Made by a program: the position numbers and the translations under genes. Shown in pieces: positions 1-7,791 of a stretch of DNA of 64,000 nucleotides (positions are counted from its first letter, which is position 1; each line of letters starts with the position of its first letter). Origin of the DNA: CAXXOZ01 sp963676435 (lineage in GTDB: Bacteria > Bacillota > Clostridia > Lachnospirales > Lachnospiraceae); assembly GCA_963676435.2 (NCBI GenBank), contig CAXXOZ010000006.1, positions 310,001 through 374,000 on the forward strand. The letters run 5' to 3'. The notes below the pieces were generated by a model. That model made no database searches and was not told where the DNA came from. It worked only from the letters and a program-made list of their open reading frames with translations.

Positions 1-123
1 GAAAATTATTTAATGTATAGAATTATTGTAAAATCAGAAATGGATTTTATAATAGAAGTTACTATATCTGATACTGCAGGGTATAGCTATGCTAAAGGAT
101 ATGTCGAATACAAATTAAATTGA
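1..123 (+). CDS. C-terminal fragment of an unknown protein (cut by window edge)
   Basis: An open frame runs in from the left edge and ends at TGA 121-123, leaving the last 40 residues. The stretch alternates beta-prone hydrophobic and polar residues (for example EVTISDTAGYSYAKGYVEYK) and could be the end of a secreted or surface beta-domain, but nothing identifies a family. The start and most of the gene lie outside the window. It is followed by a long non-coding zone of repeats. Confidence 0.45.
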   Translation, partial: ENYLMYRIIVKSEMDFIIEVTISDTAGYSYAKGYVEYKLN

Positions 124-173
124 TGATTATATGTTGGAAAATAAAAGAAAAACAACATAAAGTTAAAAAGTAG

Positions 174-328
174 AAATTTGTGCAACCCATATGCAAAAAA
201 TATCAGAGTACCCATTGGGCCTCCTATTTATCCGTATTTCCGCATTTGATAAAGTGAGGGGATCTGGGTGTCGCATCGAAGACGAATATCCCTTAAATTC
301 TTTTTTTATAGAATTTAGGTGATATTCG
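174..328 (+). repeat. Attachment-like repeat, copy A (degenerate), with hairpin
   Basis: This is the leftmost copy of a repeat seen again at 655-801, 4546-4686 and 6519-6567. It has two tandem TGCAA-type boxes (about 181-200), the shared block ATATCAGAGTACC, then CCTCCTATTTATC, and a tRNA-like end CTGGGTGTCGC. It ends with a different hairpin from copies B and C: arms 283-300 and 311-328 pair at 17 of 18 positions around a 10-base loop and are followed by a T-rich stretch. It looks like a more diverged insertion scar. The rest of 124-868 shows no convincing gene; the open frames there run through repeats. Confidence 0.55.
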
Positions 329-540
329 TTATTTTGGAAACTTACTGAATGCGGTAAAACTAACAAGGCTCCCTGAGGACCTTGAAGAAAGTTTGAAGAG
401 GCTATTTTTATAGGAACAAACATACAAATTATATTAAATGTTGGAGAAAAGAAAGGAAATATTGGAATATTTGATATGTAATCAATTTTACTGGAGCTAA
501 AGTTAATATTTGAATAGTAAGGGCTAAAGATAAAATTACT

Positions 541-563
541 TTGAGTCCAATTTTGAGTCCAAA
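541..563 (-). repeat. Tandem 12-base repeats, possible recombinase arm sites
   Basis: Two copies of TTGAGTCCAA lie in tandem at 541-550 and 553-562. On the minus strand they read TTGGACTCAA twice, the same layout as the ATTGGTGTAAA repeats at 56275-56348. The palindrome GGTTCGAACC at 620-629, like a tRNA T-arm, lies nearby. Short phased direct repeats next to a tRNA-like end are typical of the arm-type binding sites of tyrosine recombinases; no recombinase gene is present here, so this reading is inference. Confidence 0.4.
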
Positions 564-654
564 TAAAAAGAGGTATGCTGGAAAGCCCCTTTCTTTCGGT
601 ATTTTGACCAAGCGAGCGGGGTTCGAACCTCGTAACGCGTAAATTTGATTTAAA

Positions 655-801
655 ATTTATGCAAAATTTATGCAAAATATATCAGAGTACCCGCAAACCT
701 CCTATTTATCAGTATTTCCGTTTTTGACACAGTGTTCAAATCCGGGTGTCGCCTCTAAGAGTATAAACCTTCGAGATCTGGAGAGATTTCGGAGGTTTTT
801 T
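655..801 (+). repeat. Attachment-like repeat, copy B, with tRNA-Cys 3' end and terminator
   Basis: The copy begins with ATTTATGCAAA twice in tandem, then ATATCAGAGTACC, CCTCCTATTTATC, and at 734-756 the sequence GTTCAAATCCGGGTGTCGCC, which resembles the T-arm and acceptor strand of a Gram-positive tRNA-Cys. A hairpin follows. From 752 to 800 it is base-for-base identical to copy C (4638-4686), about 3.9 kb away. Such duplications arise when a tyrosine recombinase inserts an element at a tRNA 3' end. The tRNA identity is from memory of tRNA-Cys acceptor sequences. Confidence 0.7.
765..801 (+). terminator. Strong intrinsic terminator inside repeat copy B
   Basis: Arms AAACCTTCGAGATCT and AGATTTCGGAGGTTT form a 15-pair stem (with two G-T pairs) around GGAG, followed by TTT on the plus strand. 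The same hairpin recurs at 4651-4686. It is probably the native terminator of the tRNA whose 3' end precedes it. Confidence 0.8.
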
Positions 802-868
802 GCGTATAAGATTTGCAGTTAAGGAATATATAAAATAAAATAGGTTTACTTAAATACAAATAACTTTT

Positions 869-1870
869 TCATTTTAGTTTAGCGGCTTTAACGCATTCAT
901 AAGCGTTTATTATTCCTTCGGCAGCACACATGTTTTGTAATGAGTCTTCTTTTCTTGCTGTTTCGACAATTATATTTTTAATCTCCTTAGGAGAAAGTGT
1001 ATCGTTGACGGATAGCATTAAAGAGGCTACCCCGCTTACTATTGCCGTTGAAACTGAGGTTCCGTTAACATACGTTGTATCATTCTCTGGCAGTTGAACA
1101 ATTACATTTTCACCAGGTGCTGCAATGTCTACATTCATACCTCTACCACTGCTTTTGTATACCTCACCACAATTATTTATAGCTAAAACAGATAAAATAT
1201 TGTCTAAATCATAGCAAGTAGGATATATAAAGTCTATATCTAAATTAGCGTTTGAATTTCCTGCAGCACAAACAAATAAAACATCAGGGTTTTCTGAAAT
1301 AACTGAATAAAGCTCCTCGCTATATTCGCTAAAGTTCCAGCTACAATTCACTATTTGTGCACCTTTATCGCAAGCATATTTTATTGCGCTTATAGCATCC
1401 TCGATATTACCATTTGTACCACGAAGAAATTTTAGTGGTAAAATTGATGTGTTGTATGAAACGCCATATATATCGTTTAAATCATCATAACCGGTAATAG
1501 TATTTGCTATATATGTTCCGTGATAATCGTAAAAATATTCATCAAATACAGAAGAATCATTATTATAAAAATCGTAATTATATTCGCCTGATTTATAGAT
1601 ATTGTTTTGCAAGCCTGCGCATGAAGTGTCTACGCCAGAGTCAATCACAGCAACTATTACTTCAGAACTACCTTTTGTTATTTCCCAAGCTTCTGTAATG
1701 TTTATATCTATGTTTTCAAGTCCTGAAACATCATTTACCGTCTGTCCGTGATTATACAACGCCCATTGTGAGTCTTTAATGTTATTTTCGCTACCTTCTT
1801 TTTTTATAATAAAGAAAAAAGAAGGTAGTAACACGAGTACTATAATTAATAATATAATAAATTTTTTCAT
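869..1870 (-). CDS. Secreted or membrane-anchored subtilisin-family serine protease (S8)
   Basis: A 333-residue S8 peptidase with the full catalytic set: Asp77 in VIDSGVD, His117 in YHGTYIA, the oxyanion Asn205 in AAGNSN and Ser272 in NGTSVSTA. An N-terminal hydrophobic segment (residues 4-22) is a signal peptide or anchor; no long pro-domain separates it from the catalytic domain, so it may be processed minimally or act on one partner. It lies 11 bases downstream of the secreted protein gene at 1882-2886 in the same direction, clearly one operon. The divergent ECF sigma/anti-sigma pair suggests envelope-stress or signal-dependent expression. The cassette is bounded by repeat copies B and C. 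Confidence 0.92.
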   Translation of the reverse strand: MKKFIILLIIVLVLLPSFFFIIKKEGSENNIKDSQWALYNHGQTVNDVSGLENIDINITEAWEITKGSSEVIVAVIDSGVDTSCAGLQNNIYKSGEYNYDFYNNDSSVFDEYFYDYHGTYIANTITGYDDLNDIYGVSYNTSILPLKFLRGTNGNIEDAISAIKYACDKGAQIVNCSWNFSEYSEELYSVISENPDVLFVCAAGNSNANLDIDFIYPTCYDLDNILSVLAINNCGEVYKSSGRGMNVDIAAPGENVIVQLPENDTTYVNGTSVSTAIVSGVASLMLSVNDTLSPKEIKNIIVETARKEDSLQNMCAAEGIINAYECVKAAKLK

Positions 1871-1881
1871 AAGTTTCCTTT

Positions 1882-2886
1882 TTAATAATATATTACATTT
1901 TGTAATTGAGCTGATTTGTCGTACTTTGTGCCAATTGAAAGAGAAACACTTGGTCCACTTATTGATACTGAAACACCTCCGCCAAAGGTAAATACTTTAT
2001 GACCATATTGAGATATTACTTTTGTTGAAAGACCAGAATAGGAATTTTGTGTTAAATAATAACGTATAGCTCCACTTTTGGCTTTTCCCGCACCATAATT
2101 TTGTGGAAAAGAATATTGCTTAGAACCGTTTATTACAAGTTCAGTCATTGACGGAGTCCTATTTGTTACAAATGGCCCCCAAGGAGAAACATTAGTTGCG
2201 TAGTAAGCAATAACTCTCGAATAGCTGCTGTGAGTAAGGTTTCCGCCCCATGCAGTACAAACAATATCATCAAAGCAGCCGAGTATGTATGCAGATGACC
2301 AATTAAAATAAGTTCTTACATAATATTTTGCACGGCTAGACGTTGAATAGTTAGTAACATATTGGGTAAAACTCATCTCAGATGATGTGATCGAGCCAGA
2401 GGCAGTCACTTCATAATCTCCTGGTTTTATCGAGAAATCCTTATCAGGCTCAAGAGCTTCTCGTATTAATTTGACAGTTGCTGCATCGGTGTCAAATTCT
2501 TCCATTAATTCATCATTGCTCATATCGTTTAACTGTGCGATTTCAGCTTCGGTCTGTTGGATTTCTTCAGTTGTTACTCCTGCTGATAATAAATCTTCTT
2601 TGGATGTATTTACAAAAATGTCTAATTCATATAGTGTATCTACTTCATAAGTTGTGGTCGAAATACTAGAAGCTTCGGGGCTTGATATATAATCATTGTA
2701 AATTTCTGTCTTTTCAGACATTGATAACTGTTCGTTGATTATATCCTTTGGAAAACCAATTGCTTCTAGGGTTTTGTCGATATCATTTTGTTCTTCTGAG
2801 GCAAAAATTGATATCGTCATGCTAAAAGTTAAAATTAAAATCATAATAACCATAATAGATTTTTTAAAATACTTTAAATTTTTCAT
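1882..2886 (-). CDS. Secreted protein of unknown function, partner of the S8 protease
   Basis: A 334-residue protein with a clear Sec signal peptide (about residues 8-29, ending near IFASEE). The next ~110 residues are acidic and helical; the rest is rich in Ser, Thr, Tyr and Gly and looks like a beta-sheet domain ending in VIYY. I do not recognise a family. A good ribosome site (AAAGGAGTG) precedes the ATG. It is the first gene of a two-gene operon with the subtilisin, so it may be the protease's substrate, chaperone or inhibitor, by inference only. Its promoter region shares the TTTGTAACAA box with the sigma-factor gene. Confidence 0.8.
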   Translation of the reverse strand: MKNLKYFKKSIMVIMILILTFSMTISIFASEEQNDIDKTLEAIGFPKDIINEQLSMSEKTEIYNDYISSPEASSISTTTYEVDTLYELDIFVNTSKEDLLSAGVTTEEIQQTEAEIAQLNDMSNDELMEEFDTDAATVKLIREALEPDKDFSIKPGDYEVTASGSITSSEMSFTQYVTNYSTSSRAKYYVRTYFNWSSAYILGCFDDIVCTAWGGNLTHSSYSRVIAYYATNVSPWGPFVTNRTPSMTELVINGSKQYSFPQNYGAGKAKSGAIRYYLTQNSYSGLSTKVISQYGHKVFTFGGGVSVSISGPSVSLSIGTKYDKSAQLQNVIYY

Positions 2887-2922
2887 AATACACTCCTTTT
2901 TTATACTTAATTTACTTTTTTA

Positions 2923-3000
2923 TTGTTACAAACTATTCGATTATCCCCCTTTCTAATTTTGAACAAAAAAAATTTAAAAATACTTTAATTTTTGTAACAA
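2923..3000. promoter_or_regulatory. Shared divergent ECF-type promoter motif
   Basis: The decamer TTTGTAACAA occurs on the minus strand at 2932-2923, facing the secreted-protein/protease operon, and on the plus strand at 2991-3000, facing the sigma-factor operon. ECF sigma -35 elements typically contain an AAC core. Each copy is followed 17 bases later by a T-rich element (TATAAA on the minus strand, TCTTATC on the plus). This suggests that the ECF factor drives both its own operon and the divergent one. Confidence 0.5.
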
Positions 3001-3119
3001 AATTGAATTATTATTAGTCTTATCAATATACGCTAGTTCATGGTAACATATATATATATAAGTATTTCAAGTAAAATAACAGAAAATAAAACTAAAATAA
3101 CGAAAAAGAAAGAATAGAT

Positions 3120-3620
3120 ATGATATATAACGAATATGACGGTCTATATAGGGATAATTATTTAATTGTATATAAGTTTCTGCTTAAGATTAGTAACAAT
3201 ATACAAGTGGCAGAAGACATTTCGCAAGAAACGTTTTTAAAAGCATTTCTTTACATTGACAAATTTAAAGGAGAATGTAAACTTTCTGTTTGGTTATGTC
3301 AAATTGCAAAAAACTTATATTTTTCGTATTTGAAAAAAAACTCAAAAGTGCTTTATATTAAAGAATATCTTGAAGTTGAAAATCTGGGGCAATCAAGAAA
3401 TCTTATAGATGATATTATAAGCATAACAGATGCAAGACTAATGATTAAAGAACTAGAAGAACCATATAAGACAGTGTTTGTGCAAAAGGTTTTTATGGAA
3501 CTGGACTATGGTGAAATAGCATCTCAAAACAAGAAAACAGAGTCTTGGGCTAGAGTTACTTTTCACAGAGCAAAAATAAAAATGAAAGAAAGGATTACAT
3601 TTTATGAAAGTGACATGTAA
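3120..3620 (+). CDS. ECF-family RNA polymerase sigma factor
   Basis: A 166-residue sigma-70 family factor of the extracytoplasmic-function type: region 2 around residues 8-70 (AEDISQETFLKAF, the -10 recognition helix) and region 4 around 112-160 (the GEIASQNKKTESWARVTFHR helix-turn-helix for -35 recognition), with no region 3. Its length is typical. The ribosome site is weak. The stop overlaps the start of the anti-sigma gene by 17 bases, implying coupled translation. It is probably held inactive by the neighbouring membrane anti-sigma protein and released by an envelope signal. The likely regulon includes the divergent protease operon. Confidence 0.9.
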   Translation: MIYNEYDGLYRDNYLIVYKFLLKISNNIQVAEDISQETFLKAFLYIDKFKGECKLSVWLCQIAKNLYFSYLKKNSKVLYIKEYLEVENLGQSRNLIDDIISITDARLMIKELEEPYKTVFVQKVFMELDYGEIASQNKKTESWARVTFHRAKIKMKERITFYESDM

Positions 3621-4362
3621 TATTGTTGAGGACTTATTGCCGCTATATGTTGATGAAATATGCTCAGAAGACAGTGAGAAAATCATAAAGAGCCATATAA
3701 AAGATTGTTCTAAGTGCAAAGAAAAGTTGTTAATTATGCAAGAGAGAATTGAAGATAAAGATGAAATTGTAATCTTTAAAGAGTTAAACGCAAAAAAAGT
3801 TTTGCAAAAAACATTCTTATTTGTTTCAGTTAAAGCAATAGGAACGATTTCGCTGTTAATGTCGATTCTTCTGTTTTGGGTACTTTATTTTAGTTATGAG
3901 AACGAAAGGCTAGATTACTTTTTAAGGGAAGTGTTGACTGTTCCTCTTAACATACTTATGTTTTTGATTCCTGCTTTAGGGGTTGTTTTTATTATTCATT
4001 TTATCGTTAATTTATGTAAAAAAAGAAACATTCGCAAAAATACAATAAATCTTATAGTTGTCTTACTTTTAAGTATTGTGCACATGATGATTTTTCTTTA
4101 TGTGTTTAGTATAGTAACCACTACAGGAATAAAAACGGTTGTTAACAAAGAGACTGAAAATAATAAATATTTTATTTACATAGATAATGACTGGGAAAAT
4201 GAGCAAAATAATATAAAATTAGAAGTGGATAAAGATCTATATACCAAAGTTATTGTTGATGATAATGTGGTATACTCAGTTGAATATAAGTTTAGTAAGT
4301 ATAATCCTGAAAAGGGAGAATTAATATATTTTTCAGTCGAGGATAAAATCGATAATCGATAA
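3604..4362 (+). CDS. Membrane anti-sigma factor with zinc-finger (zf-HC2) domain
   Basis: A 252-residue protein that starts with the putative zinc-finger anti-sigma motif: His31, Cys35 and Cys38 (H-x3-C-x2-C), preceded by Cys5 and Cys20. Three hydrophobic segments follow (about 73-98, 110-135, 143-168), then an extracytoplasmic C-terminal domain of ~80 residues that could sense a ligand or be cleaved. The gene overlaps the ECF sigma gene and is co-transcribed, the standard arrangement for a sigma/anti-sigma pair. The secreted subtilisin in the same cassette is a possible partner in signal-dependent cleavage, but that is speculation. Confidence 0.87.
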   Translation: MKVTCNIVEDLLPLYVDEICSEDSEKIIKSHIKDCSKCKEKLLIMQERIEDKDEIVIFKELNAKKVLQKTFLFVSVKAIGTISLLMSILLFWVLYFSYENERLDYFLREVLTVPLNILMFLIPALGVVFIIHFIVNLCKKRNIRKNTINLIVVLLLSIVHMMIFLYVFSIVTTTGIKTVVNKETENNKYFIYIDNDWENEQNNIKLEVDKDLYTKVIVDDNVVYSVEYKFSKYNPEKGELIYFSVEDKIDNR

Positions 4363-4545
4363 ATAGCTCATAAGATTTATACTAAAAAAGCAAAAAAAAT
4401 TGAATATATTAATTGTGATTTTTCTTTTTTCTTTAAAATGATTTTAGTAGATAATTGTCTTTTTATAAAATGGATAAATTAATAATAAGAATATAGTGTA
4501 AAAATATGATGAAGTATAAAAAGTATTATATATAATGACTATATT

Positions 4546-4686
4546 ATGCAAACCTTATGCAAAAAACATCAGAGTACCTGCAAACCTCCTTTTTACGCTG
4601 TTTTTTGGATTGATGCAGTTTTCAAATTCGGGTGTCCCCTCTAAGAGTATAAACCTTCGAGATCTGGAGAGATTTCGGAGGTTTTT
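4546..4686 (+). repeat. Attachment-like repeat, copy C, with tRNA-Cys 3' end and terminator
   Basis: Tandem TTATGCAAA boxes, ACATCAGAGTACC, CAAACCTCCT, then TTTTCAAATTCGGGTGTC and the hairpin at 4651-4684 with its T-run. Bases 4638-4686 are identical to 752-800 of copy B, while the tRNA-like part carries substitutions (TTCGGG for TCCGGG, CCCC for CGCC), as expected of a duplicated, no longer functional tRNA end. It separates the sigma/protease cassette from the AbiE cassette. Confidence 0.7.
4651..4686 (+). terminator. Intrinsic terminator inside repeat copy C
   Basis: The same 15-pair hairpin as at 765-798 with a five-T tail. It would stop transcription coming from the anti-sigma gene before the AbiE operon. 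Confidence 0.78.
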
Positions 4687-4726
4687 ATCTTGCAGAAATT
4701 AATATCTAAAGATTATTGAGCAGTAT

Positions 4727-4787
4727 AATAACATTAAATATTGTACAATAACATAAAAGATGTTATTATATAAAAATAAATGTTATT
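4727..4787. promoter_or_regulatory. Four-half-site operator upstream of the AbiE operon
   Basis: AATAACAT occurs at 4727-4734 and 4747-4754, and its complement ATGTTATT at 4760-4767 and 4780-4787. The direct spacings are both exactly 20 bases, and inner and outer pairs share one dyad centre at 4757. AbiEi antitoxins are known to repress their own promoters by binding inverted repeats cooperatively, so this is a strong autoregulation candidate. Confidence 0.7.
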
Positions 4788-4801
4788 AAAGAGGTGGAGC
4801 A

Positions 4802-5764
4802 ATGAAGTTTGAATTGGAAAAACATTTTGGTTTAGAAGTAAAAGAATTAAATATTGACAAAGTGCAAGGCTTGCCTATCTATATGACTGCTAATAGAGTA
4901 ATAAAAAAATATAAAGTAGATAATCATGTTTTTATTGTAGTTGAAATCAATAAAGATGACAAGTATGGAATTCCTGCATTAAAAAAACAATTGCAAAAAT
5001 ATTATGAAGTTTTGCAGTTAGATGTGGTATTTTCTTTTGATAAAATGACACAGGTACAAAGAAATGCTTTAATAAAAGCTAATATTCCTTTTATTGCCTT
5101 GCCGGAACAGATTTATATTCCGTTTCTTGGTATGCTTTTTCTAAACAAATTCCATAAAAAGATTAACTTGAAAATGGATAAGATGATGCCTGCAACCCAA
5201 CAAGTTTTTTTATATCTCTTTTATAATAAAAGTAAACTACCAATAATGAAGAGTACTGTTGCAGGAGCAGTTGGACTAACTAGAACATCATTGACAAGAG
5301 CTACAGAACAGCTGATGCAAATGAAATTAATAACTCAGGAAAAAAAAGGAAAAGAGATATATATTAGCCCAGTTGAACAAGGTCGAAAACTTTACGAATT
5401 GGCAAAAACCTTTTTAATTAATCCAGTACAAAAAGAAATTGTAATCAGCGAATCACAGGTTTCCAAGCCGATGTTAAAAGCTGGAGAAACTGCATTAGCA
5501 GAACAAACAATGTTGAACCCTCTTTCAATATTAGAGTATGCTATACATAAAGATGCAAAAGGTCTAAATGATATTACTCCGGTTGATATAAAATGGGAAG
5601 ATAGTGAAAAAGTCATAAAAATCCAATTATGGAAGTATGATCCAAATCAATTTTCAAAAAATGAGTATGTTGATCCTATTTCACTCCTATGCAGTTTTGA
5701 GGAAAATATTGATGAAAGAATAGAAATTCAGCTAGATAGATTTCTGGAGGAAATGGAATGGTAA
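4802..5764 (+). CDS. AbiEi-like antitoxin / HTH transcriptional repressor
   Basis: A 320-residue protein directly upstream of, and overlapping by 7 bases, an AbiEii-type nucleotidyltransferase. Residues ~125-200 form a MarR-like winged helix-turn-helix (TVAGAVGLTRTSLTRATEQL, then a wing around KKGKEIYISP), the usual DNA-binding part of an AbiEi antitoxin. Here the HTH is central, behind an N-terminal alpha/beta domain of ~110 residues, which differs from the short N-terminal HTH layout of the best-studied AbiEi. Family knowledge: AbiE is a type IV toxin-antitoxin and phage-defence module in which the antitoxin represses the operon. The ribosome site is GAGGTGG. Confidence 0.78.
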   Translation: MKFELEKHFGLEVKELNIDKVQGLPIYMTANRVIKKYKVDNHVFIVVEINKDDKYGIPALKKQLQKYYEVLQLDVVFSFDKMTQVQRNALIKANIPFIALPEQIYIPFLGMLFLNKFHKKINLKMDKMMPATQQVFLYLFYNKSKLPIMKSTVAGAVGLTRTSLTRATEQLMQMKLITQEKKGKEIYISPVEQGRKLYELAKTFLINPVQKEIVISESQVSKPMLKAGETALAEQTMLNPLSILEYAIHKDAKGLNDITPVDIKWEDSEKVIKIQLWKYDPNQFSKNEYVDPISLLCSFEENIDERIEIQLDRFLEEMEW

Positions 5765-6501
5765 AAGGGATTGAATCGTTTAAAGAAAAATTTAAGGACT
5801 ATACCGATTGCTATACAGTGATAGGTGGAACAGCATGCGATATTCTCATGACAGAGGCAGATCAAGATTTTCGAGCTACAAAAGACATTGATATGATTTT
5901 GATCCTTGAAGACAGATACCAAGAATTTGCTTCCTTATTTTGGGAGTATATTAAAGAAGGTGGCTACAGATGTGGATGGAAAAATAGTCCAGATATGCAT
6001 TTTTATAGGTTCACCGAACCAAAACCAGGATACCCGATTCAAATTGAACTGTTTTCAAGAATTCCGGGATACCATCTTGAAGTTACTGAAGGTATTGTGC
6101 CAATTTATATTGATGAGAACACCTCAAGTTTATCAGCCATCCTTTTGAATGATGAATATTACAAATTCATGCTTGATGGACGAACAGTAGTAATGGGAGT
6201 TAGCGTTTTGAAGAGTGAATATTTAATTCCATTTAAGATGTTTGCGTGGATAGACCTTGATAGAAGAAAAAAGTCAGGCGAGCATATAGATGAAAGAAAT
6301 ATAAAGAAACATAAAAATGATGTATTTCGTTTGTTACAGATTGTAGAAGGCGGAATACGTATTGAAACTACAGTAAGGATAAGAAATGATATTGAGACTT
6401 TCATTGTTTCGATGAGTGAAGATCAGTTAGATTTGTCTCAATTAGCCCTGCCATATGATAAAGAAAAGGCACTTGAAATACTAAGAGAAATTTACTTATA
6501 A
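5758..6501 (+). CDS. AbiEii-type nucleotidyltransferase toxin
   Basis: A 247-residue nucleotidyltransferase-fold protein. The signature GGTACDIL at residues 23-30 and RATKDIDMI at about 40-48 (the G-G-x-x and D-x-D metal-binding motifs) match AbiEii/DUF1814-type enzymes, which transfer nucleotides to RNA targets; some members modify tRNA acceptor ends. A second acidic stretch (IQIELFS, near 98-104) could supply the third carboxylate. The overlap with the upstream antitoxin gene implies translational coupling. The pair is enclosed by repeat copies C and D, so it travels as a small defence or stability cassette. Confidence 0.82.
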   Translation: MVKGIESFKEKFKDYTDCYTVIGGTACDILMTEADQDFRATKDIDMILILEDRYQEFASLFWEYIKEGGYRCGWKNSPDMHFYRFTEPKPGYPIQIELFSRIPGYHLEVTEGIVPIYIDENTSSLSAILLNDEYYKFMLDGRTVVMGVSVLKSEYLIPFKMFAWIDLDRRKKSGEHIDERNIKKHKNDVFRLLQIVEGGIRIETTVRIRNDIETFIVSMSEDQLDLSQLALPYDKEKALEILREIYL

Positions 6502-6518
6502 GAAATTTAAAATTCGAA

Positions 6519-6567
6519 ATTTATGCAAACCTTATGCAAAAAATATCAGAGTACCCCAGAACCTCCT
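6519..6567 (+). repeat. Attachment-like repeat, copy D (truncated)
   Basis: ATTTATGCAAACCTTATGCA, then AAATATCAGAGTACC and ACCTCCT, match the left halves of copies A-C. The tRNA-like part and the terminator are missing; the sequence runs into unrelated DNA at 6568. It begins 18 bases after the AbiEii stop codon and marks the right edge of that cassette. Confidence 0.65.
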
Positions 6568-6589
6568 CGTATTATATAATCATAGCTTC

Positions 6590-6856
6590 TCTTTACTTTT
6601 CTTAGGTATAAGCTATGCTGTTTTAGATACTGTGGATTCAAAACTATTAACAGGACAAGAAAATAAGAAAGATTTAAAAATAAACTAAAATGCTTATAAC
6701 CATATTGTTTGGAGTATAGGCGTTTTATTTTTATTAAATTTAATAATTAATGTGAAAAAGGTAATAAAAATTAGTAGAAATGAAACAAGTAATTTTTATG
6801 AAAAGCATAATGATTATGCGAGTAAAAAGTATAATTGGCTTAAAAAAACCAAATAA
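6590..6856 (+). pseudogene. Remnant of a small membrane protein gene
   Basis: One frame encodes LLFLGISYAVLDTVDSKLL up to a TAA at 6686-6688 and continues in the same frame with a second hydrophobic stretch (SIGVLFLLNLIIN) to TAA 6854-6856. No start codon with a ribosome site precedes it. It reads like a membrane protein that lost its start and gained a stop. Between 6857 and 7090 the sequence is AT-rich and I see no gene. Confidence 0.35.
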
Positions 6857-7104
6857 ATAAAAAAGCAACCAAATAAATAAAAAAAATTGAGTATAAAGAA
6901 GAAGTTTGATAGCATATTGAATATGATAAAAAGTTTATTGAAAGTTAGTGAGTAAGAATTCAGATAAATGAAGGTGTTATATAATCATATATAGAATATA
7001 GTGAATTTACTAGAAATCAATAAATAATTTAATAAAAGCAATATCTATATGGATTTGTAGCGTCCTGTAAAAATTTTAGAATTATTTAAAGAAGGAGATA
7101 AAAA

Positions 7105-7783
7105 GTGATTAAAACTAGTAATCTTAGTAAGAAGTTTGGAACAAAATATGTTTTGAAAAATATTACAATTGAAATCAAAAAAGGTAGAAATTTAGGTATT
7201 GTTGGTAAGAATGGAGCAGGTAAAACAACGCTTATGAATTTGCTTATAGGGATAAACAATCAAACTTCAGGAGAGGTTGAATACGATTTTCATAAAAAAG
7301 ATATTAATAAAATAATAGGTGTTCAAATGCAGGGCGGGTTTTTTGAACCTAGTTTAAAGGTAAAAGAAATTTGTAAGCTTTATTGTGCTTTATATAATAT
7401 TCCTTATTCAAAAGTTATCGAAATTATGGAAAAATTAGAAATTAGTAATATTCAAAATTTAAACTTAACAAAGCTTTCAGGTGGTGAAAGTCAGAAAATG
7501 AATATTTTATTAGCAGTTCTACATAATCCTGAAGTGCTATTCTTTGATGAACTGACAACAGGCTTAGATGCAATATCACGATCAAATATATATGATGACA
7601 TGAAAAGACTAAAGAAAAATGGGGAAAACAATTATTCTGGTATCTCATTATTTTGAGGAAATATGGTCATTATGTGATGATATTTTGATATTAAAAAACG
7701 GCGAAACACAGTTTTACGGTGATGTTAGAAAACTAGCAAATGATTATGAAACGTTTAGTAAAAAAATATTGAAAATTTTGTAG
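7105..7783 (+). pseudogene. ABC transporter ATP-binding protein, frameshifted
   Basis: From GTG 7105 (ribosome site AAGGAG) the frame encodes an ABC ATPase: Walker A GKNGAGKTT near residues 36-44, signature LSGGE near 129-133, Walker B EVLFFDELTTG near 145-155. It stops early at 7656. A one-base shift in the GGGGAAAA run near 7620-7627 restores the frame: KTIILVSHYFEEIW (the H-loop) continues to TAG 7781-7783, giving a normal ~225-residue length. It is either a young pseudogene or a homopolymer sequencing error. The permease at 7792 follows after 8 bases. Family: efflux or self-resistance exporters (DrrA-like). Confidence 0.8.
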
Positions 7784-7791
7784 GGGGACAT

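Noticed and set aside
620..640. Complete tRNA gene
   Set aside because: Only T-arm-like and acceptor-like pieces occur; no full cloverleaf precedes them. The same holds for the tRNA-Cys-like ends at 734-756 and 4619-4642.
163..675. Long minus-strand open frame of ~170 codons
   Set aside because: It runs through the repeat copies, tandem boxes and hairpin, has no ribosome site and no domain sense; it is an artefact of repetitive non-coding DNA.
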